This document shows, one piece after another, positions 33,765 through 43,486 of a stretch of DNA of 64,000 bases. The notes beneath the pieces are model-generated. The model ran no database searches. It saw only the letters and a list, made by a program, of their open reading frames with translations, and had not been told where the DNA came from. The DNA comes from Kitasatospora sp. NBC_00315 (GTDB taxonomy: Bacteria > Actinomycetota > Actinomycetes > Streptomycetales > Streptomycetaceae), in NCBI RefSeq assembly GCF_041435095.1, contig NZ_CP108025.1, positions 1,550,001 to 1,614,000 on the forward strand, written 5' to 3'. Made by a program: the position numbers and the translations under genes. The number at the start of each line of letters is the position of its first letter. The first letter of the stretch is position 1.

Positions 33765-35795
33765 TCAGGCCGGCAGGCCGGTACGGCGCTGCGCCCACGG
33801 GTGGGCGGGCGATGGGACCGGCGCGGCGGTCGGCGCGGCGGTCGGCGCGGCGGTCGGCGCGGCGGTCGGCGGCTCGGCGGCGGCGGGCCGCTGCGGGCGC
33901 TCGTCGCACTCCGGCGCCCCGGAGCCGTTCACGTACGCCTCGGACCGGTCCACCCCCTGGTCGGACCGGTCGCGCAGGTCCGGCTCCCCGTCCGGCAGGG
34001 CGTCGTCCTCCGCGCCGTCCGCGCCGGCGCGGCGGGAGTGCCGCCCGGTGCCGGTGGCGGGCAGCGGTTCGGCCTGCGGGGCGTACCGGGCGGCCGGCGC
34101 GAGCAGCAGCCATCCCGGCGGGTAGGTACCCCGCGGCGTGGGCGCGATCAGGCCCATCCTGGCCAGCAGGTCCAGCGCGTCGCGGCGCAGCGCCGTCCGG
34201 TCGGCCAGGTAGTCACGGCGCCAGCCGGCCCGCAGCCCGTGCTCGTCGGCGATGTCGCCGAGGGCGCCGTCTATCAGCGCGTCGGGTATCGGCACGGCCG
34301 TCCCGGCCGGGTCGCCGGGCAGCGGGCGCAGCTCCTCCACCAGGCGTTCGAGCAGCAGCAGCGCCGCCCGGTCGAGCGTGCCGGTGCCGGGCAGGGCGAG
34401 GTCGGTGAGTTCGTCGGCCGGGTCGAGCAGCGCGACGCCCTCGGTGCGCAGTTCCGCCTCCAGGCCGAGGAACTCGGCGAAGGACTCGGCCTCGGCCCGC
34501 CGGTGCTCCCGCAGCCAGGCGCCCTGCTCCTCGGTCAGGTCGTCGAACAGCACCGCCGGGGTCTCGGCGAGCAGGCGGCGTACCACTGTGGCGGGGGCGG
34601 CCTCGGCGGCCCCCCGGACCAGCGCGGCCGGGTCGGCGGCGAGCGCGGGCGGCCCGGCCGGCAGGGCCCGGGCCAGCTCGCGGTCGACGGTGAGCACGGC
34701 GGTCGGATCCAGGGTGTCCAGGCCGCTGCCGGTCGCGCTGAGCACCTGCCAGTCGGTCAGCACGCCCAGGGCGGCGGCGAGATCGGCCTCCGGTCCGGCT
34801 CCCCGGGCACCGGCGGCCGGGGCGAGCGCCCGGACGGCCGTGACCAGCCGCCCGAGCGGGAGTTGCTCGGGCGCGCCGACCAGCACCGACAGCGCGAGGG
34901 CGAGCTGGGCGTACTCGCCGGGGGTGAACGGCTCGCCGGTGCCCGGGCGCTCCAGCCGGCGGCCGCCGCCCGGTCCGAGGCCGCCCTTGCCGAGCCGGGC
35001 GTGCCAGGGGCCGACCACCAGCCGGTAGCCGAGCAGGGTGTCGAACCGCTCGGTCAGCCAGTCGCGGTGGCGGCGGATCAGCGGGAAGCCCTCGCCGTGC
35101 GGGCCGGCCGCGGTGACCAGCGGGTGGGCGAGCAGCAGCCGGGCCGCGACCCGGCGCTCGGCGGTCGCCGAGCGGTCCTGCGGGCGGGCCGGCAGCCGCG
35201 CGGGCTCGGGTTTGCGGTGCCTGCCGCGCCGCGGACCGGCGGCCGGGGCGAGGGGCTGGGCGCCACTCGGATCGTGGGCGCCGGCCGTCGGATCCGGGGA
35301 CCGGCGGGACCGGCGCGGGCCCGGCACCGGGCGGGGTTCGTGGACCACCGTCGCGGCGGGGGCGGGCGCGCTCGGCCCGTGCCACCAGCTGACGCCGTCC
35401 GGGCCGTCGGCTTCCGGGGCGGCGGCGGGGGCGTCGCCGCCGTGCCGGGCACCGAAGTGCCGGGCACCGTAGAGGCCGAACGCGGCGGTGAACAGATCGT
35501 GGGCGGCCTCGTCCCCGGCGGTGACGAACCAGCCGGCCAGTCGCAGCAGCCCGGGATCGGCGGGGTACGGCGCACCGGCCCGCGCCGCGCCGTCGACGGC
35601 GGCGTACGGCACGCCGTCAGCAGGTCCGGCGCCAGCGCCGCCGCGGGGGCCCCGGGCCGGGCCGCCGTCGTCGGGGAGTGCGCCGCGCACGGCTGCGCAG
35701 GCGCCGGTGGTGGCCCGCCCCGCCCCGCCCGCGCGCCCGTCCGACGTGCCGCCGGCCACCCGTAGGGTGCCGGCCGCGTACTCCTGCTGATCCAT
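33765..35795 (-). CDS. JetB-like (TIGR02678, DUF2398) protein without Wadjet partners
   Basis: A 676-residue protein. The middle (about 220-580) matches the TIGR02678/DUF2398 family, the kleisin-linked JetB of type I Wadjet. Key sequence is WLTERFDTLLGYRLVV, GEPFTPGEYAQLALALSVLV, LTVDRELARAL, AVLFDDLTEEQGAWLREHRR, and EAELRTEGVALLDPADELTD followed by ALLLLERL. Long Ala/Gly/Pro-rich N- and C-terminal extensions flank it, including a TAAP repeat. JetA, JetC (SMC-like) and JetD genes are not next to it. The ATG at 35795 has only a weak ribosome-binding site. Its function as an orphan is unknown. Confidence 0.8.
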   Translation of the reverse strand: MDQQEYAAGTLRVAGGTSDGRAGGAGRATTGACAAVRGALPDDGGPARGPRGGAGAGPADGVPYAAVDGAARAGAPYPADPGLLRLAGWFVTAGDEAAHDLFTAAFGLYGARHFGARHGGDAPAAAPEADGPDGVSWWHGPSAPAPAATVVHEPRPVPGPRRSRRSPDPTAGAHDPSGAQPLAPAAGPRRGRHRKPEPARLPARPQDRSATAERRVAARLLLAHPLVTAAGPHGEGFPLIRRHRDWLTERFDTLLGYRLVVGPWHARLGKGGLGPGGGRRLERPGTGEPFTPGEYAQLALALSVLVGAPEQLPLGRLVTAVRALAPAAGARGAGPEADLAAALGVLTDWQVLSATGSGLDTLDPTAVLTVDRELARALPAGPPALAADPAALVRGAAEAAPATVVRRLLAETPAVLFDDLTEEQGAWLREHRRAEAESFAEFLGLEAELRTEGVALLDPADELTDLALPGTGTLDRAALLLLERLVEELRPLPGDPAGTAVPIPDALIDGALGDIADEHGLRAGWRRDYLADRTALRRDALDLLARMGLIAPTPRGTYPPGWLLLAPAARYAPQAEPLPATGTGRHSRRAGADGAEDDALPDGEPDLRDRSDQGVDRSEAYVNGSGAPECDERPQRPAAAEPPTAAPTAAPTAAPTAAPVPSPAHPWAQRRTGLPA
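33826..33873 (-). repeat. 12-bp tandem repeat encoding TAAP
   Basis: About four near-identical GGCGCGGCGGTC units in the C-terminal tail of the JetB-like gene give successive Thr-Ala-Ala-Pro motifs. Confidence 0.8.
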
Positions 35796-35959
35796 GTCGT
35801 GGACCAGATTAGTCGGTGGGCACGGCCGCCGGTGGCAGCAACCGGCCTACCCGGCGATTTGTCCGGCGCCCGGCCGGCCGAGCGGTCCGGCGGCCCGAAA
35901 TCTACGCGTCGGTAACAACCCCTTCCGCAGGCCGCCCACCGTCGCCTATCGTGCCGGAC

Positions 35960-36816
<857 letters not shown>

Positions 36817-36820
<4 letters not shown>

Positions 36821-37584
36821 GTCTCAGCAGCACCACTCGCGTCGTCGGCGGCCGGCTGCGCGCCGCCCGGGGCCTGCTCGCCGGATTCGCCGCCACCTCG
36901 GCCGCGCACCTGGGCGCGATCCTCACCGACAGCCCCGCGCTCCAGCACGCCACCAAGCCGGCGCTGATGCCGCTGCTGGCCGCGCACACCCTGACCGCCA
37001 CCGAGCGCGCCCCGAAGCTGCTCGCACCCGCGCTGCTGCTGAGCGCCGGCGGCGACGTCCTGCTCCAGGTCGGCGGCGACACCGCCTTCCTGGCGGGCAT
37101 GGGCTCCTTCGCGGCCGCGCACGTCTGCTACGTGACGATGTTCGTGCGACGCGGCGCGCTGGACGACCGGCGCCGCACCGCGCTGGTGGCGGCGGGCTAC
37201 GCGGCGGCCTGGGCGGCGCTCGTCTCGCAGCTGTGGCCCGGCCTCGGCGAGCTGAAGATCCCGGTGGCGCTCTACAGCCTGCTGCTCACCTCGACCGCCG
37301 TGACCTCGGCCCGGCTCGGCCTGCGCACCGGCCTGGGCGGTGCGCTGTTCCTGCTGTCGGACACACTGATCGCCACCGACATCGCGCACTGGCGCCAGTT
37401 GCCCGGCCACGAGTTCTGGGTCATGGCGACCTATGTGGTCGCGCAGTACCTGCTGGCTAGCGGAATCCTGAAGGCCCACCAGGACGACCCGACCGAACCG
37501 ACCGACCTGACCGACCCGACCGGGCAAAACGACCGGGGCACCCGGAGCGGCCGGACGTACGACGGCGCGCCGGCCGCCTCCTGA
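36817..37584 (+). CDS. YhhN/TMEM86-family membrane protein (lysoplasmalogenase-like)
   Basis: A 255-residue protein with about seven or eight hydrophobic segments. The YhhN pattern is visible: HATKPALMPLLAAH near residue 50, then LLLSAGGDVLLQVGGDTAFLAGMGSFAAAH, where the two Asp are the conserved catalytic-type residues. LFLLSDTLIATD lies near 190. Family members hydrolyse the vinyl-ether bond of lysoplasmalogen. It is translationally coupled to the hydroxylase-superfamily gene. The C-terminal 35 residues are a polar Thr/Asp/Pro tail. Confidence 0.88.
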
Positions 37585-37588
37585 CACA

Positions 37589-37628
37589 CGCCGGCGCCCC
37601 GGGGCCGGGTGGGCCCGGGGCGCCGGCG
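37589..37628. terminator. Convergent-gene terminator
   Basis: A perfect 15-bp inverted repeat, CGCCGGCGCCCCGGG (37589-37603) and CCCGGGGCGCCGGCG (37614-37628), with a 10-nt loop. It lies between the YhhN gene and the convergent secreted-protein gene. Confidence 0.75.
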
Positions 37629-37648
37629 CACGGGCGCCGGACCGCCTC

Positions 37649-38251
37649 TCAGGCGCCCCGGGAGCCGGGCCGGGCGTCGGCCGTGGTCCGGCGGCGCAGC
37701 AGCAGGAAGCCGCCCACCCCGCCGGCCACCAGGACCGCGCCGCCCGCCAGCTCCGCCGGGCTCTCACCCACCGAGCCGCCGAGACCGGTCTTCACCGCGC
37801 CGTGCGGCTCCTCGACCAGCCCGGCGGCCGGCCCGGCGAGCGAGGAGTCCCAGTCACCGGCCGCCGGGGCGGTGGCGCCGTGGCCGGGCGCGGAGGCGAC
37901 CACCGTGGTGACCGTCACGCTGGTCGAGAAGGTGCCGCCGTCGGGGCACTTCCCGTCGATCTTGGCGTCGCCGCCGGGCTTGTCCGCGACCTTCGCCGAA
38001 CCGGTGTGCCGGCCGTCCGCCCCGAGCGTGAGGGTGGCCGGGCCGCCCTCGAACGCGGCGGACTCGGCGGTGATCGTCTTGGTGGTGCTCTTCTCGCAGG
38101 ACACGGTGACCGTGACGGTCTGACCCGGCGCGGCCTGGGACGGACTGACGGTCGCCTTGCCGCCGTCCTTGGCCATCGCCGCCGGGGCCGAGAAGGCGAT
38201 CAGCAGGGTGGCACCTGTCAGAGCTGCGGCGGCCGTACGCGTGGGGCGCAT
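37649..38251 (-). CDS. Secreted, C-terminally membrane-anchored protein
   Basis: A 200-residue protein with a GGAGG ribosome-binding site for the ATG at 38251. A signal peptide (MRPTRTAAAALTGATLLIAF and on to AMA) is followed by a beta-rich, Ig-like part (APGQTVTVTVSCEKSTTKTI) with a likely disulfide between its two Cys. The C-terminus has a Gly-rich helix (GGAVLVAGGVGGFLLL) and RRR stop-transfer. There is no LPxTG-type motif. It is probably a surface-exposed protein of unknown role, and it is monocistronic. Confidence 0.75.
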   Translation of the reverse strand: MRPTRTAAAALTGATLLIAFSAPAAMAKDGGKATVSPSQAAPGQTVTVTVSCEKSTTKTITAESAAFEGGPATLTLGADGRHTGSAKVADKPGGDAKIDGKCPDGGTFSTSVTVTTVVASAPGHGATAPAAGDWDSSLAGPAAGLVEEPHGAVKTGLGGSVGESPAELAGGAVLVAGGVGGFLLLRRRTTADARPGSRGA

Positions 38252-38425
38252 ACCGGAACCTCCAGGATTCTCGGGCGCAGTCGGGGACTCCTGTGTCCAC
38301 GTGGTCGGACAACTACACCCAGTCACCCCACACGCTAGGCAGCACCCCGCCCCGCGGCCACCGCACGGGACCGTTCGGGGACGCTCGTCGCTCTGCGCGA
38401 CCGGCGCCCCACCGACCGGCGCGGC

Positions 38426-39229
38426 TCAGAGGTCGAGGTCCACCACCACCGGCGCGTGGTCGGAGGTGCCCTTGCCCTTCCGGGCCTCGCGGTCGACATA
38501 GCTGTCCGTCACGGCCTCGGCGAACGCCTTGTTGCCGTACGTCAGGTCGATCCGCATGCCCCGGTTCTTCGGGAAGGCCAGCTGGCGGTAGTCCCAGTAG
38601 GTGTAGGGCCGGTCGTACTTCAGCGGGCGGGGCACCACGTCCCGCAGGCCGGCCTCGCGCAGGTTGCCGAGGGCGGCGCGCTCGGCCGGGGTGACGTGCG
38701 TCAGCCCGGCGAAGGCGGCGACATCGAACACGTCCTCGTCGGTGGGGGCGATGTTGAAGTCGCCGAGGACGGCGAACGGCCGCTCCCCCGCCGCGTCCTC
38801 GATGACGGCCCGGCGCAGGGTCTCCAGCCAGTCCAGCTTGTAGCGGTAGTGCGCGTGGTCGACCTCCCGGCCGTTCGGCACGTAGACCGACCAGACCCGG
38901 ACGGGCCCGCAGGTCGCCGCGACGGCGCGGGGCTCGACGTCCGCCAGCAGGGCGTCGTCGGCGAGGTAGCCGGGCTGCTCGGGCAGGCCCCGGTGGACGT
39001 CCTCCAGACCGATCCGGGAGACGATCGCCACGCCGTTCCACCGGCCGTTGCCGTGCGCGGCCGTCTCGTAGCCGAGCTCCCGGACGGCCTCGTACGGGAA
39101 GGCCTCCGCCGAGCACTTGAGCTCCTGGAGGCAGAGCACGTCGGGCTCGGCGCTCTCCAGCCACTCCAGGAGTTTGGGCAACCGGGCGGTGACGGAGTTG
39201 ATGTTCCAGGTGGCGATGCGGACGGTCAC
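38426..39229 (-). CDS. xth: Exodeoxyribonuclease III
   Basis: A 267-residue AP endonuclease/3'-5' exonuclease of the EEP fold used in base-excision repair. IATWNINSVTARLPKLLEWL opens the protein, and CLQELKCSAEAFP carries the metal-binding Glu. YVPNGREV, LGDFNIAPTDEDVFD and the final GTSDHAPVVVDLDL supply the Tyr, the Asp-Asn pair and the Asp-His pair. The start is GTG 39229 (VTVRIATWN), the family-normal beginning; the ORF extends upstream without conservation. Confidence 0.96.
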   Translation of the reverse strand: MTVRIATWNINSVTARLPKLLEWLESAEPDVLCLQELKCSAEAFPYEAVRELGYETAAHGNGRWNGVAIVSRIGLEDVHRGLPEQPGYLADDALLADVEPRAVAATCGPVRVWSVYVPNGREVDHAHYRYKLDWLETLRRAVIEDAAGERPFAVLGDFNIAPTDEDVFDVAAFAGLTHVTPAERAALGNLREAGLRDVVPRPLKYDRPYTYWDYRQLAFPKNRGMRIDLTYGNKAFAEAVTDSYVDREARKGKGTSDHAPVVVDLDL

Positions 39230-39343
39230 GGCAGGCGGCCTTCCCGGTGGTACGGACGAGGAGCCGGCGGGCAGCCGGCCGGGGTGGGCGCCCCTGCGGA
39301 CGCCCACCCCGAATCTACCGCCCGGCACCGACAGGCGGTCGGA

Positions 39344-41131
39344 TCACCGGGACGGCCGTACCACCGCCGCGGCTCCCCCGCCCCGGCGCACGGGTTCGGC
39401 GGCGGCCAGCCAGCGGCCGTCCGGCAGCCGCTCCACGCCGGTCGCCGCGCCGATCTCGGGGGTGACGGCGAAGGACTGTCCGAGCGCCTCCAGCGCGGCC
39501 CGCTCGGGCAGGGCGAGGAAGGCGGGTTCGGCCTGGGTGGTGGCGGTGTTGCGCTGGCTGGCGCGGGGCGCGGCGATCGCCTGCTCCAGCGTCAGGCCGC
39601 GGTCCAGGCGGCCCAGCAGCACCTGGAGCACGGTGGTGATGATCGTCGCGCCACCGGGCGAACCCACCGCGAGCAGCGGCTCGCCGTCGCGCAGCACCAC
39701 GGTCGGCGAGATCGAGGAGCGCGGCCGCTTGCCGGGCCCGGGCAGGTTCGGATCCGGTACGCCGGGGGTGTTGGGGGTGAAGGAGAAGTCCGTCAGCTCG
39801 TTGTTCAGCAGGAAGCCCCGCCCGGGTACGGCGATGCCGCTTCCGCCGGTCTGTTCGATCGTCAGCGTGTAGGAGACCACGTCGCCCCAGCGGTCGGCGA
39901 CGCTCAGGTGGGTGGTGCTCGGCCCCTCGTAGGTCTCGGTGACGGCGGGCCCCGCGCTCGCGCAGTCGGCCGGACGGCGCGGGTCCCCGGGGGCGAGCGG
40001 GCTGGTCAGCGTCCGGTCGGGGCTGATCAGGCAGGCCCTGGCGGCCGCGAACCGGGGCGAGAGCAGCTCTCTGGTCGGGACGTCCGAGAAGCGCGGGTCG
40101 CCCACCCACCGGTTGCGGTCGGCGAAGGCGATCCGACCGGCCTCCAGGTAGTGGTGGTAGTACTGCACCGGGTCGGCCGCCGCGAGGTCGGTGTCCTCCA
40201 GGATGCCGAGCGCCTCGCCGACGGTGGTGCCGCCGGAGCTGGACGGAGCGATGCCGTAGACGTCGTAGTCCCGGTACGCGACGTGGGTGGGCTGCTGAGC
40301 GATCGGCCGGTAGGCCGCGAGGTCGGCCGCGTCCACCGCGCCCGGCCGCACCACCCGCCCGGACGCGGGGTCGACCGGCGGCTGCTGGAGGGCCCGCACG
40401 ACGTCGGCGCCGATCGGCCCCCGGTAGAACGCGCCGGCGCCGTCCCGCCCGAGCTCCCGGTAGGTGGCGGCGAGATCCGGGTTGCGCAGCGTGGACCCGA
40501 CCGCCGGGGGCGCGCCGCCGGGCAGGAAGAGCCGGCTGGTGGCCGGGAAGTCCTTGAAGCGGTCCTGGTTCGCGGCCGTCTGGTCCCGGAAGGTGGGATC
40601 GACGGTGAAGCCGTGGTCGGCGATCCGCTCGGCCGGCTCCAGCACCGTGGCGAGCGGGCGGCTGCCCCAGAGCTGGAGCGCCTTCTCCCAGGTGGCGGCG
40701 GTGCCGGGGACGCCGACCGACAGGCCGCTGGTGACGGCGTCGGCGAAGGCGAGCGGCTTGCCGTCCTCCAGGAAGAGCGAGTCGTCGGCGCTCCGTGAGG
40801 CCGTCTCGCGGCCGTCCAGGGTGGAGACCCGGCCGGTGGCGGCGTCGTAGTGGACGAAGTAGCCGCCACCGCCGATGCCCGCCGAGTAGGGCTCGGTGAC
40901 GCCGAGGGCGGCGGCCGTGGCGACCGCCGCGTCCACCGCGTTGCCGCCGGCGCGCAGCACCTCGATCCCGGCCGCCGTGGCGTCGGCGTCCACACTGGCC
41001 ACCGCCCCGCCGTAACCGACGGCCTCGGGCACCTTGGGCGGTGGGCCGGCGGCCTGCGCCGGGGCCGCGGTGGCACAGACGAGCGCGGTGGCGAGCAGGA
41101 GTTGCGGGGCGATGGTGGCCAGGGCTCTCAT
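39344..41131 (-). CDS. ggt: Gamma-glutamyltransferase
   Basis: A 595-residue secreted Ntn-hydrolase that cleaves gamma-glutamyl bonds such as that in glutathione or related thiols. A signal peptide (LLLATALVCATAAPAQA) is at the N-terminus. The autoprocessing nucleophile is the first Thr of TTHLSVADRWG after YEGPS. GGNAVDAAVATAAALGVTEP, GIGGGGYFVHYD and VGSPGGATIIT are family landmarks. AGGAGG precedes the ATG at 41131. It is monocistronic, with a 352-bp upstream region. Confidence 0.96.
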   Translation of the reverse strand: MRALATIAPQLLLATALVCATAAPAQAAGPPPKVPEAVGYGGAVASVDADATAAGIEVLRAGGNAVDAAVATAAALGVTEPYSAGIGGGGYFVHYDAATGRVSTLDGRETASRSADDSLFLEDGKPLAFADAVTSGLSVGVPGTAATWEKALQLWGSRPLATVLEPAERIADHGFTVDPTFRDQTAANQDRFKDFPATSRLFLPGGAPPAVGSTLRNPDLAATYRELGRDGAGAFYRGPIGADVVRALQQPPVDPASGRVVRPGAVDAADLAAYRPIAQQPTHVAYRDYDVYGIAPSSSGGTTVGEALGILEDTDLAAADPVQYYHHYLEAGRIAFADRNRWVGDPRFSDVPTRELLSPRFAAARACLISPDRTLTSPLAPGDPRRPADCASAGPAVTETYEGPSTTHLSVADRWGDVVSYTLTIEQTGGSGIAVPGRGFLLNNELTDFSFTPNTPGVPDPNLPGPGKRPRSSISPTVVLRDGEPLLAVGSPGGATIITTVLQVLLGRLDRGLTLEQAIAAPRASQRNTATTQAEPAFLALPERAALEALGQSFAVTPEIGAATGVERLPDGRWLAAAEPVRRGGGAAAVVRPSR

Positions 41132-41483
41132 GCGGGACCTCCTGAGACGGCGTCAGGATCCGTTCTTTCACAGCCGAGGTGTACAGGACAACAGGGCGTC
41201 GGACACCGGGCCGCCAGTTACCCACGCCACACTCACTACGCATTGCATGTGCGGCAGTACTCCTGGTAGTCATTGTCATGGCGCGCACACGACAGAAGGG
41301 AGGCGCCATGAGAAGAAGAAAGCGCAAGAGAAGAAGACCCGACGTACCACCGCAGGGATCCGCCCGCCGTTCGGCCGGCAGCTAGCCCGTACCCCGGCCT
41401 GGCGGCCGCCCGGGCTGCCAGGCCGTACCGTCACGACGGTTCACGAACCGGCCCGCCCCCGGCGCCGACCGCTCCCCGCGGTC
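41132..41483. other. Intergenic region with a purine-rich island
   Basis: It carries the promoter side of ggt and the downstream side of the ROK kinase gene. It is unusually AT-rich for this genome from 41220 to 41340. A tiny + strand ORF at 41308 is listed separately. Confidence 0.5.
41308..41385 (+). CDS. Possible micro-ORF of basic residues (uncertain)
   Basis: A 25-codon ORF reading MRRRKRKRRRPDVPPQGSAR, then RSAGS. A good GGGAGG lies 6 nt upstream (41296-41301). Against it, six of the Arg codons are AGA, which is very rare in this GC-rich genome, and no gene follows on this strand. An in-frame ATG at 41278 would add ten residues. It may be a translated peptide, a regulatory leader or chance. 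Confidence 0.25.
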   Translation: MRRRKRKRRRPDVPPQGSARRSAGS

Positions 41484-42593
41484 TCAGGACGTGGCCCCGC
41501 GCTCCACCCGGCGCCGCTTGATGGTGCGGAACCGGCGCGCGACCTGGCGCGCGAGGTCGGCGGCGCCGACCAGTCCCGCCTCGTTGCCGAGGGCGGCGTG
41601 CACGATCACGGCCTCGGGCCGGAAACCCCGGCCGGTCAGGGTCCGCCTGAACGCCTCCCGGGCCGGCCCCAGCAGCAGGCCGCCCGCCTCCGAGACGCCG
41701 CCGCCGATGACGAACCGTCCGGGATCCAGTGCGGCCGCCAGGTTGGCGATACCCACGCCGAGCCAGGTGCCGACCTCGTACAGCAGCTCGACGGCGACCG
41801 GGTCACCCTCCCGGGCCGCCTCGGTGACCAGCGGACCGGTGATCCCCTCCGCTGTACCGCCGGCCCGGGCGAGCAGCGGCTCGACCACCGGTGACTCCTC
41901 GGCGACCAGCTCGCGGGCGTCCCGGACCAACGCGTTCCCGGAGGAGTACTGCTCCCAGCAACCTCGGTTGCCGCACGGGCAGCGGTGCCCTCCGGGGACG
42001 ACCTGCATGTGTCCGAACTCGCCCGCCAGCCCGTACTTGCCGCGGTCCACGTAGCCGTCGCGCACCACGGCGCCGCCGATGCCGGTGCCCAGCGTCAGCA
42101 TCACCATGTGGTCCTCGCCGCGGCCGGCGCCGAAGCGCCACTCGGCCCAGGCGGCGGCGTTGGCGTCGTTCTCCACCACCACCGGGAACCGCAGCCGCTC
42201 GCTGAGCGCCTGCTGGAGCGGCTCGTTGCGCCAGTTCAGGTGCGGGGCGAAGAGGATCTTCGAGCGCTCGGCGTCGACCCAGCCGGCCGCGCCGACGCCG
42301 ACCGCGTGCACGTCGTGCCGGTCGGCGAGCCGGAGCACCAGGTCGACGATGACGTCCTCGACCACCCGGGCGCTCTTGCTCTTGTCCGGGGTGTCGGTGC
42401 GCAGCTTCTCCAGCACCTTGCCCTCGCCGTCCACCACGCCCGCGACCACCTTGGTGCCGCCGATGTCGATACCGATGGTGGGCAGCCGCAGGATGCTCGC
42501 GGGCAGGGCCCGGCGGCGGCGCTCGGCGCGCGGGCCGAGGCCCAGCAGGGTGGGCAGGACGGCCGGCTTGGCGGCGCCGTGGGGACCGGTCAC
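41484..42593 (-). CDS. ROK family sugar kinase (glucokinase-like)
   Basis: A 369-residue kinase phosphorylating glucose or a related sugar. IGIDIGGTKVVAGVVDGEGK (phosphate 1) begins near residue 40 after a basic N-terminal extension. VVENDANAAAWAEW and LTLGTGIGGAVV follow. The ROK zinc site is GHMQVVPGGHRCPCGNRGCW (H..CxCGxxGC), so this is a ROK and not a DNA-binding repressor, as it lacks an HTH. The start is GTG 42593, overlapping the ATPase stop. It is the last gene of an ABC sugar transporter operon and probably activates the imported sugar. Confidence 0.93.
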   Translation of the reverse strand: MTGPHGAAKPAVLPTLLGLGPRAERRRRALPASILRLPTIGIDIGGTKVVAGVVDGEGKVLEKLRTDTPDKSKSARVVEDVIVDLVLRLADRHDVHAVGVGAAGWVDAERSKILFAPHLNWRNEPLQQALSERLRFPVVVENDANAAAWAEWRFGAGRGEDHMVMLTLGTGIGGAVVRDGYVDRGKYGLAGEFGHMQVVPGGHRCPCGNRGCWEQYSSGNALVRDARELVAEESPVVEPLLARAGGTAEGITGPLVTEAAREGDPVAVELLYEVGTWLGVGIANLAAALDPGRFVIGGGVSEAGGLLLGPAREAFRRTLTGRGFRPEAVIVHAALGNEAGLVGAADLARQVARRFRTIKRRRVERGATS

Positions 42594-43486
42594 TGCGGCG
42601 GACCCTCCTTCGGGTCGGTGCCGGGAGCGGTGCCGGCATCGGGGCGGGGGCCGGCGCCTGGCGCCGGCCGGGTGTCGGAACGGGTGTCGGAACGGATGTG
42701 GGGCCGGGTGTCGGAACGGGTGTCGGGCCGGGCCAGCTCGTGGCTGAGCTCGGCGAGGTCGGAACCGCCCGCCATCTCGGTGGTCAGCTGTTCGAGGGTG
42801 ATCTCGGCGCGCGGGTGGCTCCCTGCCATCCTGCCCCGCTTCAACAGGGTGAAGTGGTCGCCGACCAGGTGGGCGTGGTGCGGGTTGTGCGTGATCAGCA
42901 CCACGCCCAGCCCGGCGTCGCGGGCCGCCGTGACGTACCTGAGCACCACCCCGGACTGCTTGACGCCCAGCGCGGCCGTCGGTTCGTCCAGGATCAGCAC
43001 CCGGGCGCCGAAGTGGACGGCCCTGGCGATCGCGACACACTGCCGCTGGCCACCGGAGAGGGTGCCGATCGGCTGGTCCACGTCGTGCAGGTCGATGCCC
43101 ATCCGCAGCAGCGCCGCCCGGGTGGTGGACCGCATCCCGGCGGTGTCCAGTCGCAGCGCGCCGCGCTCCGAGCCGAGGAAGAAGTTGCGCCAGACCGGCA
43201 TCAGCGGGACGACGGCGAGATCCTGGTAGACGGTCGCGATGCCCCGGTCCAGGGCCTGCCGGGGGGAGTCGAGGCGGACCTCCTCGCCGGCGATGGTGTA
43301 GCTGCCCTCGTCGTGCCGGTGCAGTCCGGCGATGATCTTGATGAGGGTGGACTTGCCGGCTCCGTTGTCACCGAGCACACAGCTGATCTCGCCCGCGTGC
43401 AGGGCCAGGGAGACGTCCCGCAGCGCGCGGACGGAGCCGTACGTCTTGCCGACACCGGTCAGCGCGAGCAGTTCGTCGCCGCTCAT
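42590..43486 (-). CDS. Sugar ABC transporter ATP-binding protein (single ATPase domain)
   Basis: A 298-residue ATPase. Walker A is LGDNGAGKSTLIKI, the signature is LSGGQRQCVAIARA, Walker B is VLILDEPTAALG, and the H-loop is VLITHNPHH. It has one nucleotide-binding domain, unlike the tandem-domain RbsA/XylG type, and so resembles FrcA-like half-size subunits. The C-terminus carries RSDT/RPDT repeats. The ATG at 43486 overlaps the permease stop (ATGA). Confidence 0.93.
   Translation of the reverse strand: MSGDELLALTGVGKTYGSVRALRDVSLALHAGEISCVLGDNGAGKSTLIKIIAGLHRHDEGSYTIAGEEVRLDSPRQALDRGIATVYQDLAVVPLMPVWRNFFLGSERGALRLDTAGMRSTTRAALLRMGIDLHDVDQPIGTLSGGQRQCVAIARAVHFGARVLILDEPTAALGVKQSGVVLRYVTAARDAGLGVVLITHNPHHAHLVGDHFTLLKRGRMAGSHPRAEITLEQLTTEMAGGSDLAELSHELARPDTRSDTRPHIRSDTRSDTRPAPGAGPRPDAGTAPGTDPKEGPPQ
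42665..42735 (-). repeat. 12-bp repeats encoding RSDT/RPDT
   Basis: Five or six GGGTGTCGGAAC-type units in the C-terminal tail of the ATPase gene encode repeated Arg-Ser-Asp-Thr motifs. Confidence 0.75.

Noticed and set aside
33765..35795. A complete Wadjet defence system
   Set aside because: Neighbouring genes are a small membrane protein, methyltransferase, lipid enzymes and repair genes; no JetA, JetC or JetD is present.
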